Shown one piece after another: positions 17,695 through 25,933 of a DNA stretch of 64,000 nucleotides. Numbering within the stretch: the first letter of the stretch is position 1; each line of letters opens with the position of its first letter. Under the pieces are notes generated by a model. The model was not told the origin of the DNA, made no database searches, and worked only from the letters and a program-made list of their open reading frames with translations. The position numbers were made by a program, and so were the translations under genes. Source of the DNA: Kumtagia sp963829135 (GTDB lineage: Bacteria; Pseudomonadota; Alphaproteobacteria; Rhizobiales; Rhizobiaceae); contig CAWHHO010000008.1 in the NCBI GenBank assembly GCA_963829135.1, positions 372,001 through 436,000 of the forward strand, in the 5' to 3' direction.

Positions 17695-18918
17695 ATGCAG
17701 GCATTTCAGGGTTGCGCCAGGCGCTCGCTGAGAGCGGCGCTCAAGGCCATCGTTGTTGCTGCGCTGCCGCTCGCCGTGGCGGCTTGCAACGTGTTTCCGA
17801 ACAACGGTCCACTCGCCGGCAACATCGTTTCCGCGTCGGACAACAAGGGAAAGACCTATCGCGCAAAGCAGCAATACCCGTTCGATGTTGTCGACATGGA
17901 TACGAATGTCGCGTCGATCGTTTCCGAGTATCGCAGCCCCTCGTTCAACTCGACGTTTGGTCTCGGAAAAGGCGGCGGCAATCCGACTATCGGTGTCGGT
18001 GACGTTCTCCAGATAACGATTTTCGAAGCCGGCCCGGACGGTTTGTTTTCAACGCAGGACAAGAAGGCGACGGCAGTGACTGTGGTCGTTCAACCTGACG
18101 GCCGCGCGCAGGTTCCCTATATCGGTTCCGTGCAGTTCGCCGGCACGTCACTCGATGCGGCTAGAAACAGGATCGTCGAATCACTGAAGACCCGCGCTGT
18201 CGAACCCGACGTGCTCGTCAACCTGGCCGAAAACGGCTCGCGCACGGTTACCGTGAACGGCGATGTCGGAAGGCCCTCGGTTGTGCCGCTTGGCGTTTCA
18301 CCGGAACGTCTCACCGAAGTCATCGCGAAGGCGGGCGGACCGCAAAAAGCGCCTTACGACACGCTGATCACATTGACGCGTGGCGGCAGATCGGGTCGTG
18401 CGCTTTTCCAAACCTTGCTCGACCGCCCCAGCGAGAACGTATTCGCCCGGCCCGACGATCAGCTCTTCCTGACCTATGAACCGCAGACTTTCACCACCCT
18501 TGGTTCGGTTGGAAAGTCCGCTCGAATTCCTCTTGAAGCCGCCAGCGTCAGTGTCGTCGAGGCTGTCGCCCTGGCTGGCGGCGCCAATCCACTTCTCGCG
18601 AACCCGCAAGGCGTCTTTATTTTCCGGTATGAGTATAGCGATGTCCTCAGGTCCGTGTTGGGCGAGCAGCGGTTCCAGGAGCTCTACGCCAAGGGCATGA
18701 AGTCCAACGCTCATGATATGTACCCGGTCGTCTACCGGATCGATATGCTCAGGGCGGACGCTTATCTGATCGGCCAGAATTTCCCGATCCGAAACAAGGA
18801 TGTGGTTTATCTTGCACGCCACCCCGCTGCCGATTTCCTACGCTTCCTGGCAGTCGTCAGCGGAACAGCCGCGCAGGCGGCGTCGGTGGGGAGAAATGTC
18901 CAACTGCTGCAGAATTAA
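17695..18918 (+). CDS. Polysaccharide export lipoprotein (Wza/OPX family)
   Basis: A 407-residue outer-membrane polysaccharide export protein. The N-terminus is a lipoprotein signal with lipobox AVAAC at Cys31. A Poly_export domain follows (GVGDVLQITIFEAGPDG through VPYIGSVQFAG), then SLBB-type repeats (TVNGDVGRPSVVPL and the later FTTLGSVGKSARIPL). The start at 17695 places the signal peptide at the true N-terminus. No chain-length regulator, flippase or glycosyltransferase gene lies beside it, so it is an orphan component of a capsule or exopolysaccharide system encoded elsewhere. A tRNA gene follows on the same strand. Confidence 0.92.
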   Translation: MQAFQGCARRSLRAALKAIVVAALPLAVAACNVFPNNGPLAGNIVSASDNKGKTYRAKQQYPFDVVDMDTNVASIVSEYRSPSFNSTFGLGKGGGNPTIGVGDVLQITIFEAGPDGLFSTQDKKATAVTVVVQPDGRAQVPYIGSVQFAGTSLDAARNRIVESLKTRAVEPDVLVNLAENGSRTVTVNGDVGRPSVVPLGVSPERLTEVIAKAGGPQKAPYDTLITLTRGGRSGRALFQTLLDRPSENVFARPDDQLFLTYEPQTFTTLGSVGKSARIPLEAASVSVVEAVALAGGANPLLANPQGVFIFRYEYSDVLRSVLGEQRFQELYAKGMKSNAHDMYPVVYRIDMLRADAYLIGQNFPIRNKDVVYLARHPAADFLRFLAVVSGTAAQAASVGRNVQLLQN

Positions 18919-19219
18919 CTAGCTGGAGCCCAAAGGCTTCCTGCGCCCGCGCTTCGCCACTCCGGTCAGATTGTCTCCCACCAGTTCGACTGGATCAAAG
19001 CGTCCTGACCCTGGCTAAAATTGGGCCAGGCGTGTCGCGGGGCAATGCGTACTTTCAGCCGTGACGCGCTCGGCCCTCGGACAGTCAGGGACGACGAGAG
19101 CGAACTCTTCCCGTCAGGCAGGGTTGGCAAGTTTTCGAAGCAGCATTTCTGAGCGCTTGCACGATTATTTGCGGAAGGCGTTGACACGGGAAGGTTGCCC
19201 GCTTAGATCAGCGCCCGTT
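18919..19219. other. Intergenic region with the tRNA-Leu promoter
   Basis: No gene is supported in these 301 bp; the only sizeable frame (73 codons, minus strand, 18966-19187) has no ribosome-binding site and unremarkable composition. Near the end a good sigma-70 type promoter is visible: TTGACA at 19181-19186, 16 bp spacer, TTAGAT at 19203-19208, placing the start of transcription just before the tRNA. Confidence 0.6.
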
Positions 19220-19304
19220 GCCCAGATGGCGGAATTGGTAGACGCGCACGGTTCAGGTCCGTGTTCCGCAAGGAGTGGAGGTTCGAGTCCTCTTCTGGGC
19301 ACCA
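19220..19304 (+). tRNA. tRNA-Leu (anticodon CAG)
   Basis: A complete class II tRNA. The acceptor arms GCCCAGA and TCTGGGC pair, and ACCA follows the 3' arm in the gene. The anticodon stem-loop is CACGG-TTCAGGT-CCGTG, giving anticodon CAG for CUG leucine codons. A long variable arm (TTCCGCAAGGAGT region) and the T arm GGAGGTTCGAGTCCTC are present. A TTGACA/TTAGAT promoter lies just upstream. Confidence 0.97.
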
Positions 19305-19363
19305 TCGACTTCGCCAAAAGTGACGCGATGCCGATCCCTTGTCGCGGCGCTTGACCTGCGCGG

Positions 19364-19606
19364 TTAAGATCGTGAGTAACTCGTCGTGGCGTGGATACGA
19401 CGCGCTCTGGATTTCGCGGCCATCGCTTTCTCGTATTGGCCGACAGATTTGTAGCCTGCCCGTAAGGCCCGCTTTTCATCAGGAGTCTTGTGATCCTTGT
19501 CTTTGACCTCTGACGAGGAGGCTCCAACGAGCCAGCCTCCGGCAGTGGTCCCAGCAAGGACGCGAACGAGTGCTCCTTTCCACTTTTCAAGCATCGCTGT
19601 GGCCAT
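19364..19606 (-). CDS. Small hypothetical protein, 80 residues
   Basis: A short minus-strand gene with a very strong ribosome-binding site (AGGAGGAGG eight bases before the ATG at 19606). The product has a weakly hydrophobic N-terminal part (VLAGTTAGGWLVGASSS) and a strongly basic C-terminus rich in Lys and Arg (RAGYKSVGQYEKAMAAKSRARR). I do not recognise the family. The good translation signal is the main reason to accept it. Confidence 0.5.
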   Translation of the reverse strand: MATAMLEKWKGALVRVLAGTTAGGWLVGASSSEVKDKDHKTPDEKRALRAGYKSVGQYEKAMAAKSRARRIHATTSYSRS

Positions 19607-19861
19607 CTGAACCTCCTCCTGAGGTGCGACTATTTGATCTGGCTTCCGCTATTCGCGTTACGCCGAGGCGTTCAAAATCGTTTGCTTCTAATGCAGAGTC
19701 ACAACTTTGAAGCCGTTTGTTACGAAAACTTAACGTGTGATCGGCAGCCTTGTTCCATCGGCACAGAGGGTTCCGGAGTAGGTTCCACCGATACTACCCC
19801 GGCAAGTTTTGCCGTATATGACCGAATTGCTGATTCACCCAGATCCGACTGGAGCGGGCTA

Positions 19862-20020
19862 ATGATCAACGAAAAGCCGATCGCAGCCCGTGCAGAGGAA
19901 ATCGATAAGGTCGACCAGGACAGTCGCGTCTGGTCCGCGTTCTACCTTACCATCTATGCCCTGTTGACAGCGGTAACGCTTACAGTGGTTGCATTTGGGT
20001 TTCTAAAGGGACTCACTTAG
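19862..20020 (+). CDS. Small single-pass membrane protein, 52 residues
   Basis: Starts at the ATG at 19862 after GGAGCGG. The first half is charged (INEKPIAARAEEIDKVDQDS) and the second half is one hydrophobic helix (FYLTIYALLTAVTLTVVAFG), so the charged part probably faces the cytoplasm. The longer frame from 19634 has no export signal or ribosome-binding site and is less likely. It is convergent with the PAS-GGDEF-EAL gene. Function unknown. Confidence 0.55.
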   Translation: MINEKPIAARAEEIDKVDQDSRVWSAFYLTIYALLTAVTLTVVAFGFLKGLT

Positions 20021-20052
20021 TTAAGATTATCGCACCAAATTTCGCGAACCCG

Positions 20053-22161
20053 CTATCTAGAATGTTTGAAATCACTCGATTGGCCTACGGTTCCACGCGA
20101 AACGATGGCGTCCAGAGGCTCCGGGAAATGAAGAATGTAACCTTGGCCATATTCGACACCCATCGCGCTGAGAATTTCCAATGTTTGTTCACTTTCCACC
20201 ATCTCCGCGACAACGGAGCAACCGAGATTCTTGGCGATGCCATTGATTGCCGAAACAATGTCCTGATTGAACTTGTTGTTTGAAAGATTTGATACAAACG
20301 ACCCATTGATTTTGATGCCGTCGACGGGGAATCGCCGAAGATATTCGAACGAGCTCATTCCCGCACCGAAGTCGTCCAGGCTCACCCTGCAATGACGCCG
20401 TCTGGCGTTTCGAACAAAACCTTCCGCTGCTTCGAAATTGGTTACGGCTGCGGTTTCCGTTACCTCGAAAACGATGTTCGAATGGGAAGCACCGGTGCTC
20501 TCGATGATCTTGTCGACAAAATCCCAAAGACTCGGATCGCTCAGCGTCTGCGCTGAGAGATTGAATGCAAAGCTGAAGCCCGAGCTGCCTTGCAAGGATC
20601 GGCCAAACTGATTGAGTGCAGTCTTGATTATCCACCGGTCCAGCTGCGCGGCAGTGCCAAACCTCTCGGCGGCAGGAATGAATTCTTTTGGCGAGATATC
20701 TTCACCGGATCTGTTCGTCAGGCGCGCGAGGACTTCCACGTACCTGGATTGTTCGAAAGGTCTGTCCAGAAGGCGGATTTCCTGCCCGTACAAACGCATC
20801 CGCCCATCGCTCAGGGAGTCGAGGGTGTCGGAAGCCAGTCGCGCGGAGTTGAGGGACATTGCCGCCAGCGTCGAATCCGCCGAGAAGATCATAATCTTAT
20901 CTCGGCCGCCAGCTTTGGCCGCATAGCAGGCGTCGTCCGCACATGCCAACGCATCCGCAACGGTGGTGCGCGAATCCTGCACAAAGGCCAGTCCTATGCT
21001 CGCTGTAAGCTTCCTCGCACTCGCGTCCGCGGAGGTCGCTTGCCGGATGGCTGCCCGCACGCTCCGTGCCAAACGCTCGGCATCGTCGACGGAACAGTTC
21101 GGCACCATCAAGGCAAACTCGTCCCCGCCCAGCCGGGAAAACTCAGCGCCCGGCGGCAGGATCTGCTTGATCTGATTAGCGGTTCTTTGCAGCGCCAGAT
21201 CACCTGCGGCATGACCCGCGAGATCATTCAGAGCCTTGAAAAAATCCAGGTCGATATAAAAAACCGCAAGTGGCTTCTTGCCGTCGGACTTGATCGCGCG
21301 AGACAGGCGATCGTCGAAAGCAGATCTGTTCAGGATTCCCGTCAGCGGATCGTGTTGAGCGGCATAAGCCAGCTCCTTTTCGCGAAGGTCTTCTTCGGTA
21401 ATGTCACGAACTGTTCCGAGCAGTTGGCCGGCAGATTCGGGATCGGCGACAAACCGCACCAGCGATTCAATGTATCTCTCGACCCCATCGCGCCGCAGAA
21501 TTCTGTAGCGAACAGCGATAACGTCAGGCGTTCCGATCGGCTCGAGATGGGCGCGTTCGGCGGCTTCTTTATCTTCTGGACAAAGGAAGCTTCGCCATAG
21601 ATCGCTCGACATCATCGCGGAAGGAGAATCGATTCCGTAGATCTCGCGCGTACGCTCGTCCCAAAAGCTCTCTGCGGTCCCAATGTTGTGGTGCCAGATA
21701 CCGATGCCGCTGGCTGCGAGTGCCAGGCGAAAGCGGGCATTTACCTGCTCGAGCTGAAGCTCGGTCATCTTCTGTTTGGTGATGTCCGTTTGTACGCCGA
21801 TCACACGCAGAGGGTTGCCGTCGTGATCTCTTTCAACGACGCCACCCCGATCCAGCACCCAGATCCAGTGCCCGTCTTTGTGCTGGAGCCGCAGTTCGGT
21901 TTCGATGCTTTCTGACAAGCCGGCAAGATGACGGTCGCCACTTGCTACGGCGCCTTCGCGGTCGTCGGGATGGGTCAACCGCAGCCAAAGGTCACTCGTA
22001 GCCTGCAACTCTCGCTGGTTGTAGCCCAGCATTTCGGCCCATGTTGCCGAGTAGAAACAATCCCCGGTTAGAAGATTCCAGTCCCACACTCCCAGCTTCG
22101 CGCGTGCCAGGGCCCGTTCCCAGATATCCTCACCTTTCTGCTTTTTCATGCGAGTGGCCAT
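20053..22161 (-). CDS. PAS-PAS-GGDEF-EAL cyclic-di-GMP signalling protein
   Basis: A 702-residue protein without an obvious membrane segment. Two PAS/PAC sensory domains (about residues 15-130 and 140-260, ending in VQTDITKQK and VRDITEEDL) are followed by a GGDEF domain with an intact active site (RLGGDEFAL). No RxxD inhibitory site lies five residues before it. The C-terminal EAL domain is altered: the EAL motif reads QEI, KID reads KIN and AEGVE reads AEMVE, although EVTE and DDFGAG are kept. Diguanylate cyclase activity is likely; phosphodiesterase activity is uncertain. The stimulus could be a cytosolic ligand or redox state. Confidence 0.93.
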   Translation of the reverse strand: MATRMKKQKGEDIWERALARAKLGVWDWNLLTGDCFYSATWAEMLGYNQRELQATSDLWLRLTHPDDREGAVASGDRHLAGLSESIETELRLQHKDGHWIWVLDRGGVVERDHDGNPLRVIGVQTDITKQKMTELQLEQVNARFRLALAASGIGIWHHNIGTAESFWDERTREIYGIDSPSAMMSSDLWRSFLCPEDKEAAERAHLEPIGTPDVIAVRYRILRRDGVERYIESLVRFVADPESAGQLLGTVRDITEEDLREKELAYAAQHDPLTGILNRSAFDDRLSRAIKSDGKKPLAVFYIDLDFFKALNDLAGHAAGDLALQRTANQIKQILPPGAEFSRLGGDEFALMVPNCSVDDAERLARSVRAAIRQATSADASARKLTASIGLAFVQDSRTTVADALACADDACYAAKAGGRDKIMIFSADSTLAAMSLNSARLASDTLDSLSDGRMRLYGQEIRLLDRPFEQSRYVEVLARLTNRSGEDISPKEFIPAAERFGTAAQLDRWIIKTALNQFGRSLQGSSGFSFAFNLSAQTLSDPSLWDFVDKIIESTGASHSNIVFEVTETAAVTNFEAAEGFVRNARRRHCRVSLDDFGAGMSSFEYLRRFPVDGIKINGSFVSNLSNNKFNQDIVSAINGIAKNLGCSVVAEMVESEQTLEILSAMGVEYGQGYILHFPEPLDAIVSRGTVGQSSDFKHSR

Positions 22162-22356
22162 CTACCAAATTCCTCGCTCGTCCATAGCATGCTGCAGACT
22201 CAACCGAGAAAAAAGAATTAAGGGCGTCTGACCGGCAACGTGAAATGGGTACTGCAGGGTGTGGGCGTGCATATCGGCATCCGTCCGGCCTAGGCCGATG
22301 GCGCCATTCCGCGCGGCTTGGATTGCACAATCTATGATTGCAGTCTTGATCATGGT

Positions 22357-22902
22357 TCAAATCCGGCGGCTGATGAACCGCGAGTCCTTCATTGCAAAGC
22401 GCCATGGATGATCGACGGCGCGCGTAATTCCAATTCTCACCCCGGTTGATACGGTTGCGGCTACGTCGGGGAGCCGCAGCTGAAACGGCGGCGCGTTGAT
22501 CGGCAAGCCATCGAGCGCCTTGTCGATGGCGAGCGCCTGGGTAAGACGCCCTGGGCCTGCGCACAGCCGTCGAGGGTCATCGGTGCCGCGCCTTTGCCGC
22601 ATTCGGCCGAGGCCCCATCTGGGTTCCAACGCGCGGATCAGAACCGCGCTGCCCGGCAGGCAGACGAAATTCAGGCACCAATGGATGCCATAGGAGCGGT
22701 AGACATAAGTATGCGCTGCGGGACCGAACATTGCGCGGTTACGCTCGGTGATACCGCGAAAGCTGTGCGACGCCGGGTCGTCGGGAGCGTATGCTTCGGT
22801 TTCGACGATAAGCCCGCCGACGCCGTCGACGGTCAGGCTGGCACCCACCAGCTCACGCGCGACCATCACCGACGGTCGGTCGAAGAAATCGATCACCGGC
22901 AC
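22357..22902 (-). CDS. DNA-3-methyladenine glycosylase (AAG/MPG family)
   Basis: Base-excision repair enzyme removing alkylated purines. The 181-residue protein begins near GTG 22902 (VPVIDFFDRPSV, encoded with Met at the start) and holds the catalytic glutamate in VETEAYAPDDPASHSF, the intercalating-loop region HTYVYRSYGIH, and a C-terminal GITRAVDHPWRF. No in-frame ATG is available upstream before the neighbouring gene's stop, so a GTG start is needed. It follows the PEP mutase-like gene by 13 bp on the same strand. Confidence 0.93.
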   Translation of the reverse strand: MPVIDFFDRPSVMVARELVGASLTVDGVGGLIVETEAYAPDDPASHSFRGITERNRAMFGPAAHTYVYRSYGIHWCLNFVCLPGSAVLIRALEPRWGLGRMRQRRGTDDPRRLCAGPGRLTQALAIDKALDGLPINAPPFQLRLPDVAATVSTGVRIGITRAVDHPWRFAMKDSRFISRRI

Positions 22903-22915
22903 GCGGCGGACGTCA

Positions 22916-23716
22916 TCATTTCGAAAACACAGCGGTCAGCTCTTCGAAGGACATTGCGTCCCGGGAAAAGCCGAATGTGCCGGATTCGAGGATTTCGGCG
23001 GCGGCCCGCCTCACCGCGCCGAAGGCCGCGTTTGTCAGCTTCGACCCCAGCGAGACACGCTTGACGCCAGCCGCCGCCAAATCGGCGACACTGAGGTTCG
23101 GTACAGCAAGTATGTTGACCGGCCTCGGTACCGACGAGCAGATGCTGCGTACCGCGTCTATATCGGAAATGCCCGGAGCATAGACCACGTCGGCGCCGGC
23201 TTCGGCAAACGCCTGAAGCCGCTTGATCGTATCATCCAGATCCGCCCTGCCCCACAAAAAGTTCTCGGCGCGCGCTGTGAACACGAAATCGCTCTTCAGC
23301 GCCTTTGCAGCCTCGGCCGCAGCCGCAACCCGTTCGACCGCCAGAGAAAACTCGTAGATCGGCCTATCGGGATCGCCGGTGTAATCCTCAATCGAACAGC
23401 CGGCCAGCCCTGCGGCATCGGCGGCGAAGATCGTCTCGGCGGCGCTATCCGCACTATTGCCCTTTCCCCTTTCAAGATCGGCGGAAACCGGCACATCGAC
23501 TGACGCGACGATGTCACGGCAATGCGCCATCATCGCCTCGAAGCCGATCCCGCCATCGGTCATGCCGCGCGAGAACGCAAAGCCGGCGCTGGTTGTCGCC
23601 AGCGCCTTGAAGCCCATGGAGGCCAATAGCCGTGCGGTGCCAGGGTCCCACGGGTTGGGCATGACGAAAATGCCCGGCGCTTCATGAAGGCTACGGAATG
23701 CCCTGCCTTTTCCCAT
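22916..23716 (-). CDS. Isocitrate lyase / PEP mutase superfamily protein
   Basis: A 266-residue TIM-barrel protein of the ICL/PEPM superfamily, whose members cleave or form C-C or P-C bonds on 2-oxo acid-like substrates with Mg2+. The family pattern is visible: PNPWDPGTARLL, ATTSAGFAFSRG, the acidic metal strand VSADLERGKG, and CSIEDYTGD. The metal loop differs from the more usual DLENGYG form. The start at 23716 has a strong AGGAGG site; the frame is open to 23779 without one. The substrate is not deducible; many family members are oxaloacetate decarboxylases or methylisocitrate lyase-like. Confidence 0.88.
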   Translation of the reverse strand: MGKGRAFRSLHEAPGIFVMPNPWDPGTARLLASMGFKALATTSAGFAFSRGMTDGGIGFEAMMAHCRDIVASVDVPVSADLERGKGNSADSAAETIFAADAAGLAGCSIEDYTGDPDRPIYEFSLAVERVAAAAEAAKALKSDFVFTARAENFLWGRADLDDTIKRLQAFAEAGADVVYAPGISDIDAVRSICSSVPRPVNILAVPNLSVADLAAAGVKRVSLGSKLTNAAFGAVRRAAAEILESGTFGFSRDAMSFEELTAVFSK

Positions 23717-23788
23717 TAAACGCCTCCTGTCGGCACCAGTCTTTAGACGAAATCTAATGCTGCGATCCCGGATCGGCAAACACTTCGA

Positions 23789-24454
23789 TCATTTGAGCTG
23801 AATCAAGCCCGACAGCTGACGCATATCATCGAACAGAACGCCACCGGCGGCGCGCAAGCCCTCGCGGTCCGCCATCGGGTCGCCACAATAGCTTAAGGTC
23901 GTCATGCCCGCCGCACGTCCAGCCACGGTGCCGGCGACGCTGTCCTCGATAACAAGACAGTCGCCAGGCTCAAAACCCATCACTGCGGCAGCATGCAAGA
24001 AAAGGTCCGGAAACGGCTTCCCACGTGCGACCATGGTCGAACTGAACATGGCATGCTCGAACAGCGGCAGCAGTCCGGTTGCGCCGAGCGTGATGTGCAT
24101 TTTCGAGACACGGGCCGACGAAGCGACGCAGTACGAAATATCGGTGGCGCGTATCGCGTGGATGAAATCCTCGACATATGGCACAGCGCTGACGCCGGAG
24201 GAGAACAGGTCGGGCAGCGCGTCGTTCCAACGGTCGACGAAATCGTCGCCGAGGTCGACGCCCGCCTTTTCCACCGCCGCCTGGACGCTTTTCATGCTCT
24301 GGCCAACGAAGCGTCGGCGGCAGTCCTCATAGGAGATCGCAAAACCGGCATCCGAGAGCCATTGCGCCAGCCGCCGGTTCCCGAGACCTTCCGTATCCAC
24401 CAACACGCCATCACAGTCGAAGACGATCAGTTTTGGCGCGGCGCGAGGGCGCAT
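23789..24454 (-). CDS. HAD-superfamily phosphatase (beta-phosphoglucomutase/DOG-like)
   Basis: A 221-residue haloacid dehalogenase-fold hydrolase of subfamily IA with a helical cap. Motif I is FDCDGVLVDTE with both catalytic aspartates, motif II is in VASSARVSK, motif III is the lysine in ARGKPFPDLF and motif IV is VIEDSVAG. Such enzymes usually dephosphorylate small sugar phosphates. It starts 4 bp after the dut stop, so the two genes form an operon and the protein may take part in metabolite or nucleotide clean-up. Confidence 0.92.
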   Translation of the reverse strand: MRPRAAPKLIVFDCDGVLVDTEGLGNRRLAQWLSDAGFAISYEDCRRRFVGQSMKSVQAAVEKAGVDLGDDFVDRWNDALPDLFSSGVSAVPYVEDFIHAIRATDISYCVASSARVSKMHITLGATGLLPLFEHAMFSSTMVARGKPFPDLFLHAAAVMGFEPGDCLVIEDSVAGTVAGRAAGMTTLSYCGDPMADREGLRAAGGVLFDDMRQLSGLIQLK

Positions 24455-24458
24455 TCGC

Positions 24459-24914
24459 TCAATGGGTCCCGGTCGAGCCGAAGCCGCCCGTGCCGCGCGG
24501 AGTGTCGCCGGAAAGGCTCTGCTCCTCGATCGCGACGCGGGCGACCGGCGCGATGACCAGTTGCGCGACGCGCATGCCGCGCGTTACCAGAAAATCGTCT
24601 TCGCCAAGATTGACCAGCAGAACCTTGACCTCACCGCGATAATCCCAGTCGATCGTCCCGGGCGTGTTGAGACAGGTGACGCCATGCTTGAGGGCAAGGC
24701 CGGAGCGAGGGCGAACCTGTCCCTCGAATCCTTCCGGGATCTCAAGGATCAAGCCGGTCGGTACCAATGCGCGCTTGCCTGGCAGGATCATCAGCGGCCG
24801 GTCTTCCGGCACCGCTGCCCGCAGATCCATCCCTGCCGCGCCTGCTGTCTCGTAGGCCGGCAGGTCGAGGCCGTTTGCGTGCGGCAGGGAGACAATCGGA
24901 AGGATAGGTGCCAT
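24459..24914 (-). CDS. dut: dUTP diphosphatase
   Basis: Trimeric dUTPase that hydrolyses dUTP to dUMP, keeping uracil out of DNA and feeding dTMP synthesis. The 151-residue protein shows all five motifs in order: AGMDLRA, PRSGLALKHG, NTPGTIDWDYRGE, RVAQLVI and the flexible glycine-rich tail RGTGGFGSTG. The length is normal. The gene order dut then HAD phosphatase on the minus strand indicates co-transcription. Confidence 0.97.
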   Translation of the reverse strand: MAPILPIVSLPHANGLDLPAYETAGAAGMDLRAAVPEDRPLMILPGKRALVPTGLILEIPEGFEGQVRPRSGLALKHGVTCLNTPGTIDWDYRGEVKVLLVNLGEDDFLVTRGMRVAQLVIAPVARVAIEEQSLSGDTPRGTGGFGSTGTH

Positions 24915-24945
24915 ACCGCTGCTTTGACCGGCTTCTCCGCCAGCG

Positions 24946-25311
24946 TCAACGTTGGCGGCCTCGAGTTTCCACAGAGTCAGCTGTGATCACCAGAAGGGCG
25001 CTGCTATCATCGCCCAGAAAATCGGTCACCAGGTTCAGATTCCTGAGCAGGCAATCGCGCAACTCATTGGTGCTGGTATTCCCGAGCTGCAACCAGATTG
25101 TCTTTGGCGGCGCGCCGTACCGGAAGCTAAGATGATGGAAATCCGCATCCTTCGATAGGATTGCGAAGCCGTTGTCCCGGGCAAAGAGCCAGATTTCCTC
25201 GTCGGAAGCGCTTTGCATACCGATCCGCGAGATGTGGCGAACTTCCGCAAAATGCGTCTTCAGGCTCACAGTCAAACGGCGCGGCAAATTCTGATCAAGC
25301 AGCAGTTTCAA
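24946..25311 (-). CDS. DUF5615 PIN-like toxin candidate
   Basis: A 121-residue protein of the DUF5615/COG4634 PIN-like family. The N-terminus MKLLLDQNLPRRL and the ILSKDADFHHL segment supply the conserved acidic residues expected of a PIN-type ribonuclease site. It lies directly after a DUF433 gene with a 3-bp gap. That is the pairing of the predicted type II toxin-antitoxin modules exemplified by VapBC45 in Mycobacterium tuberculosis. RNA cleavage is the expected toxin activity but is not shown here. Confidence 0.85.
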   Translation of the reverse strand: MKLLLDQNLPRRLTVSLKTHFAEVRHISRIGMQSASDEEIWLFARDNGFAILSKDADFHHLSFRYGAPPKTIWLQLGNTSTNELRDCLLRNLNLVTDFLGDDSSALLVITADSVETRGRQR

Positions 25312-25314
25312 GCG

Positions 25315-25551
25315 TTAGGCCGCACCAAAAAGCCGGCGCTCACGCATGGCCGCAAATGCAAGGCTCGCACGAATGTCATCCTGCTCAAGTTCTGGAAAAT
25401 CGGCGATAATCTCGCTTTCATTCATTCCTGACGCCAGATAGTCGAGCACGTCATAAACCGTGATTCGTGTGTCGCGTATGCAGGGTTTCCCGGAACGCCT
25501 TCCAGGCAAAATTGTGATGCGGTCCATAAGATCCATATCCGCAGAATCCAT
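25315..25551 (-). CDS. DUF433 antitoxin candidate
   Basis: A 78-residue DUF433/COG2442 protein with a winged-helix-type core: MDLMDRITILPGRRSGKPCIRDTRI, then VYDVLDYLASGMNESEII and FPELEQDDIRASLAF. This family is the antitoxin partner of DUF5615 PIN-like proteins and usually represses its own operon. The start at 25551 follows GAAGGCGGG; an earlier in-frame start at 25662 would add a 37-residue tail without family resemblance. It precedes the toxin gene by 3 bp, the usual antitoxin-first order. Confidence 0.85.
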   Translation of the reverse strand: MDSADMDLMDRITILPGRRSGKPCIRDTRITVYDVLDYLASGMNESEIIADFPELEQDDIRASLAFAAMRERRLFGAA

Positions 25552-25933
25552 TAGATACCCGCCTTCGTCAAGTTGTGCTCCGCTCTGGTCAGAACCGTTA
25601 TCTCCCTGCTTTCTATTCGAACGAAAGGAGGCCAAATACGTTTGAAAGCGGCACACTGACAATTGGGCGTTTCGTGGTCGGTGTGTCTGGCCCCCTATTC
25701 CTGCACCACCCAGATGTCAGTCTAGAAATGCTCGATACGCGCCGCCCCTACGCCTTGGTTTCATTCAGGCTTTTCCCGTCCACCATCGCCGTTCATTTTT
25801 TGTTACCCTTCCCTCTCGAAACTATCGCTAGCCGAATCGTTGCGCGTGGTCCATTCGAGCAGCACCGCGGACGGTGAAATGCGTGGAAGGCCGGAGGCGG
25901 CAGCCTTCCGGCTCGTAAGAGGAGGCAACATTC
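25552..25933. other. Divergent intergenic region between the toxin-antitoxin pair and the amidotransferase gene
   Basis: No gene is supported in these 382 bp. Close to the amidotransferase start a hairpin is possible: GGAAGGC at 25885-25891 with GCCTTCC at 25903-25909, ending 8 bp before the AGAGGAGG ribosome-binding site. It could affect translation, but nothing else supports a regulatory leader. No clear promoter or operator for the toxin-antitoxin genes was found. Confidence 0.4.

Noticed and set aside
22162..22353. 63-codon minus-strand frame between the DNA glycosylase and PAS-GGDEF-EAL genes
   Set aside because: It ends directly at the next ATG, but has no ribosome-binding site and no recognisable domain; I cannot separate it from chance.
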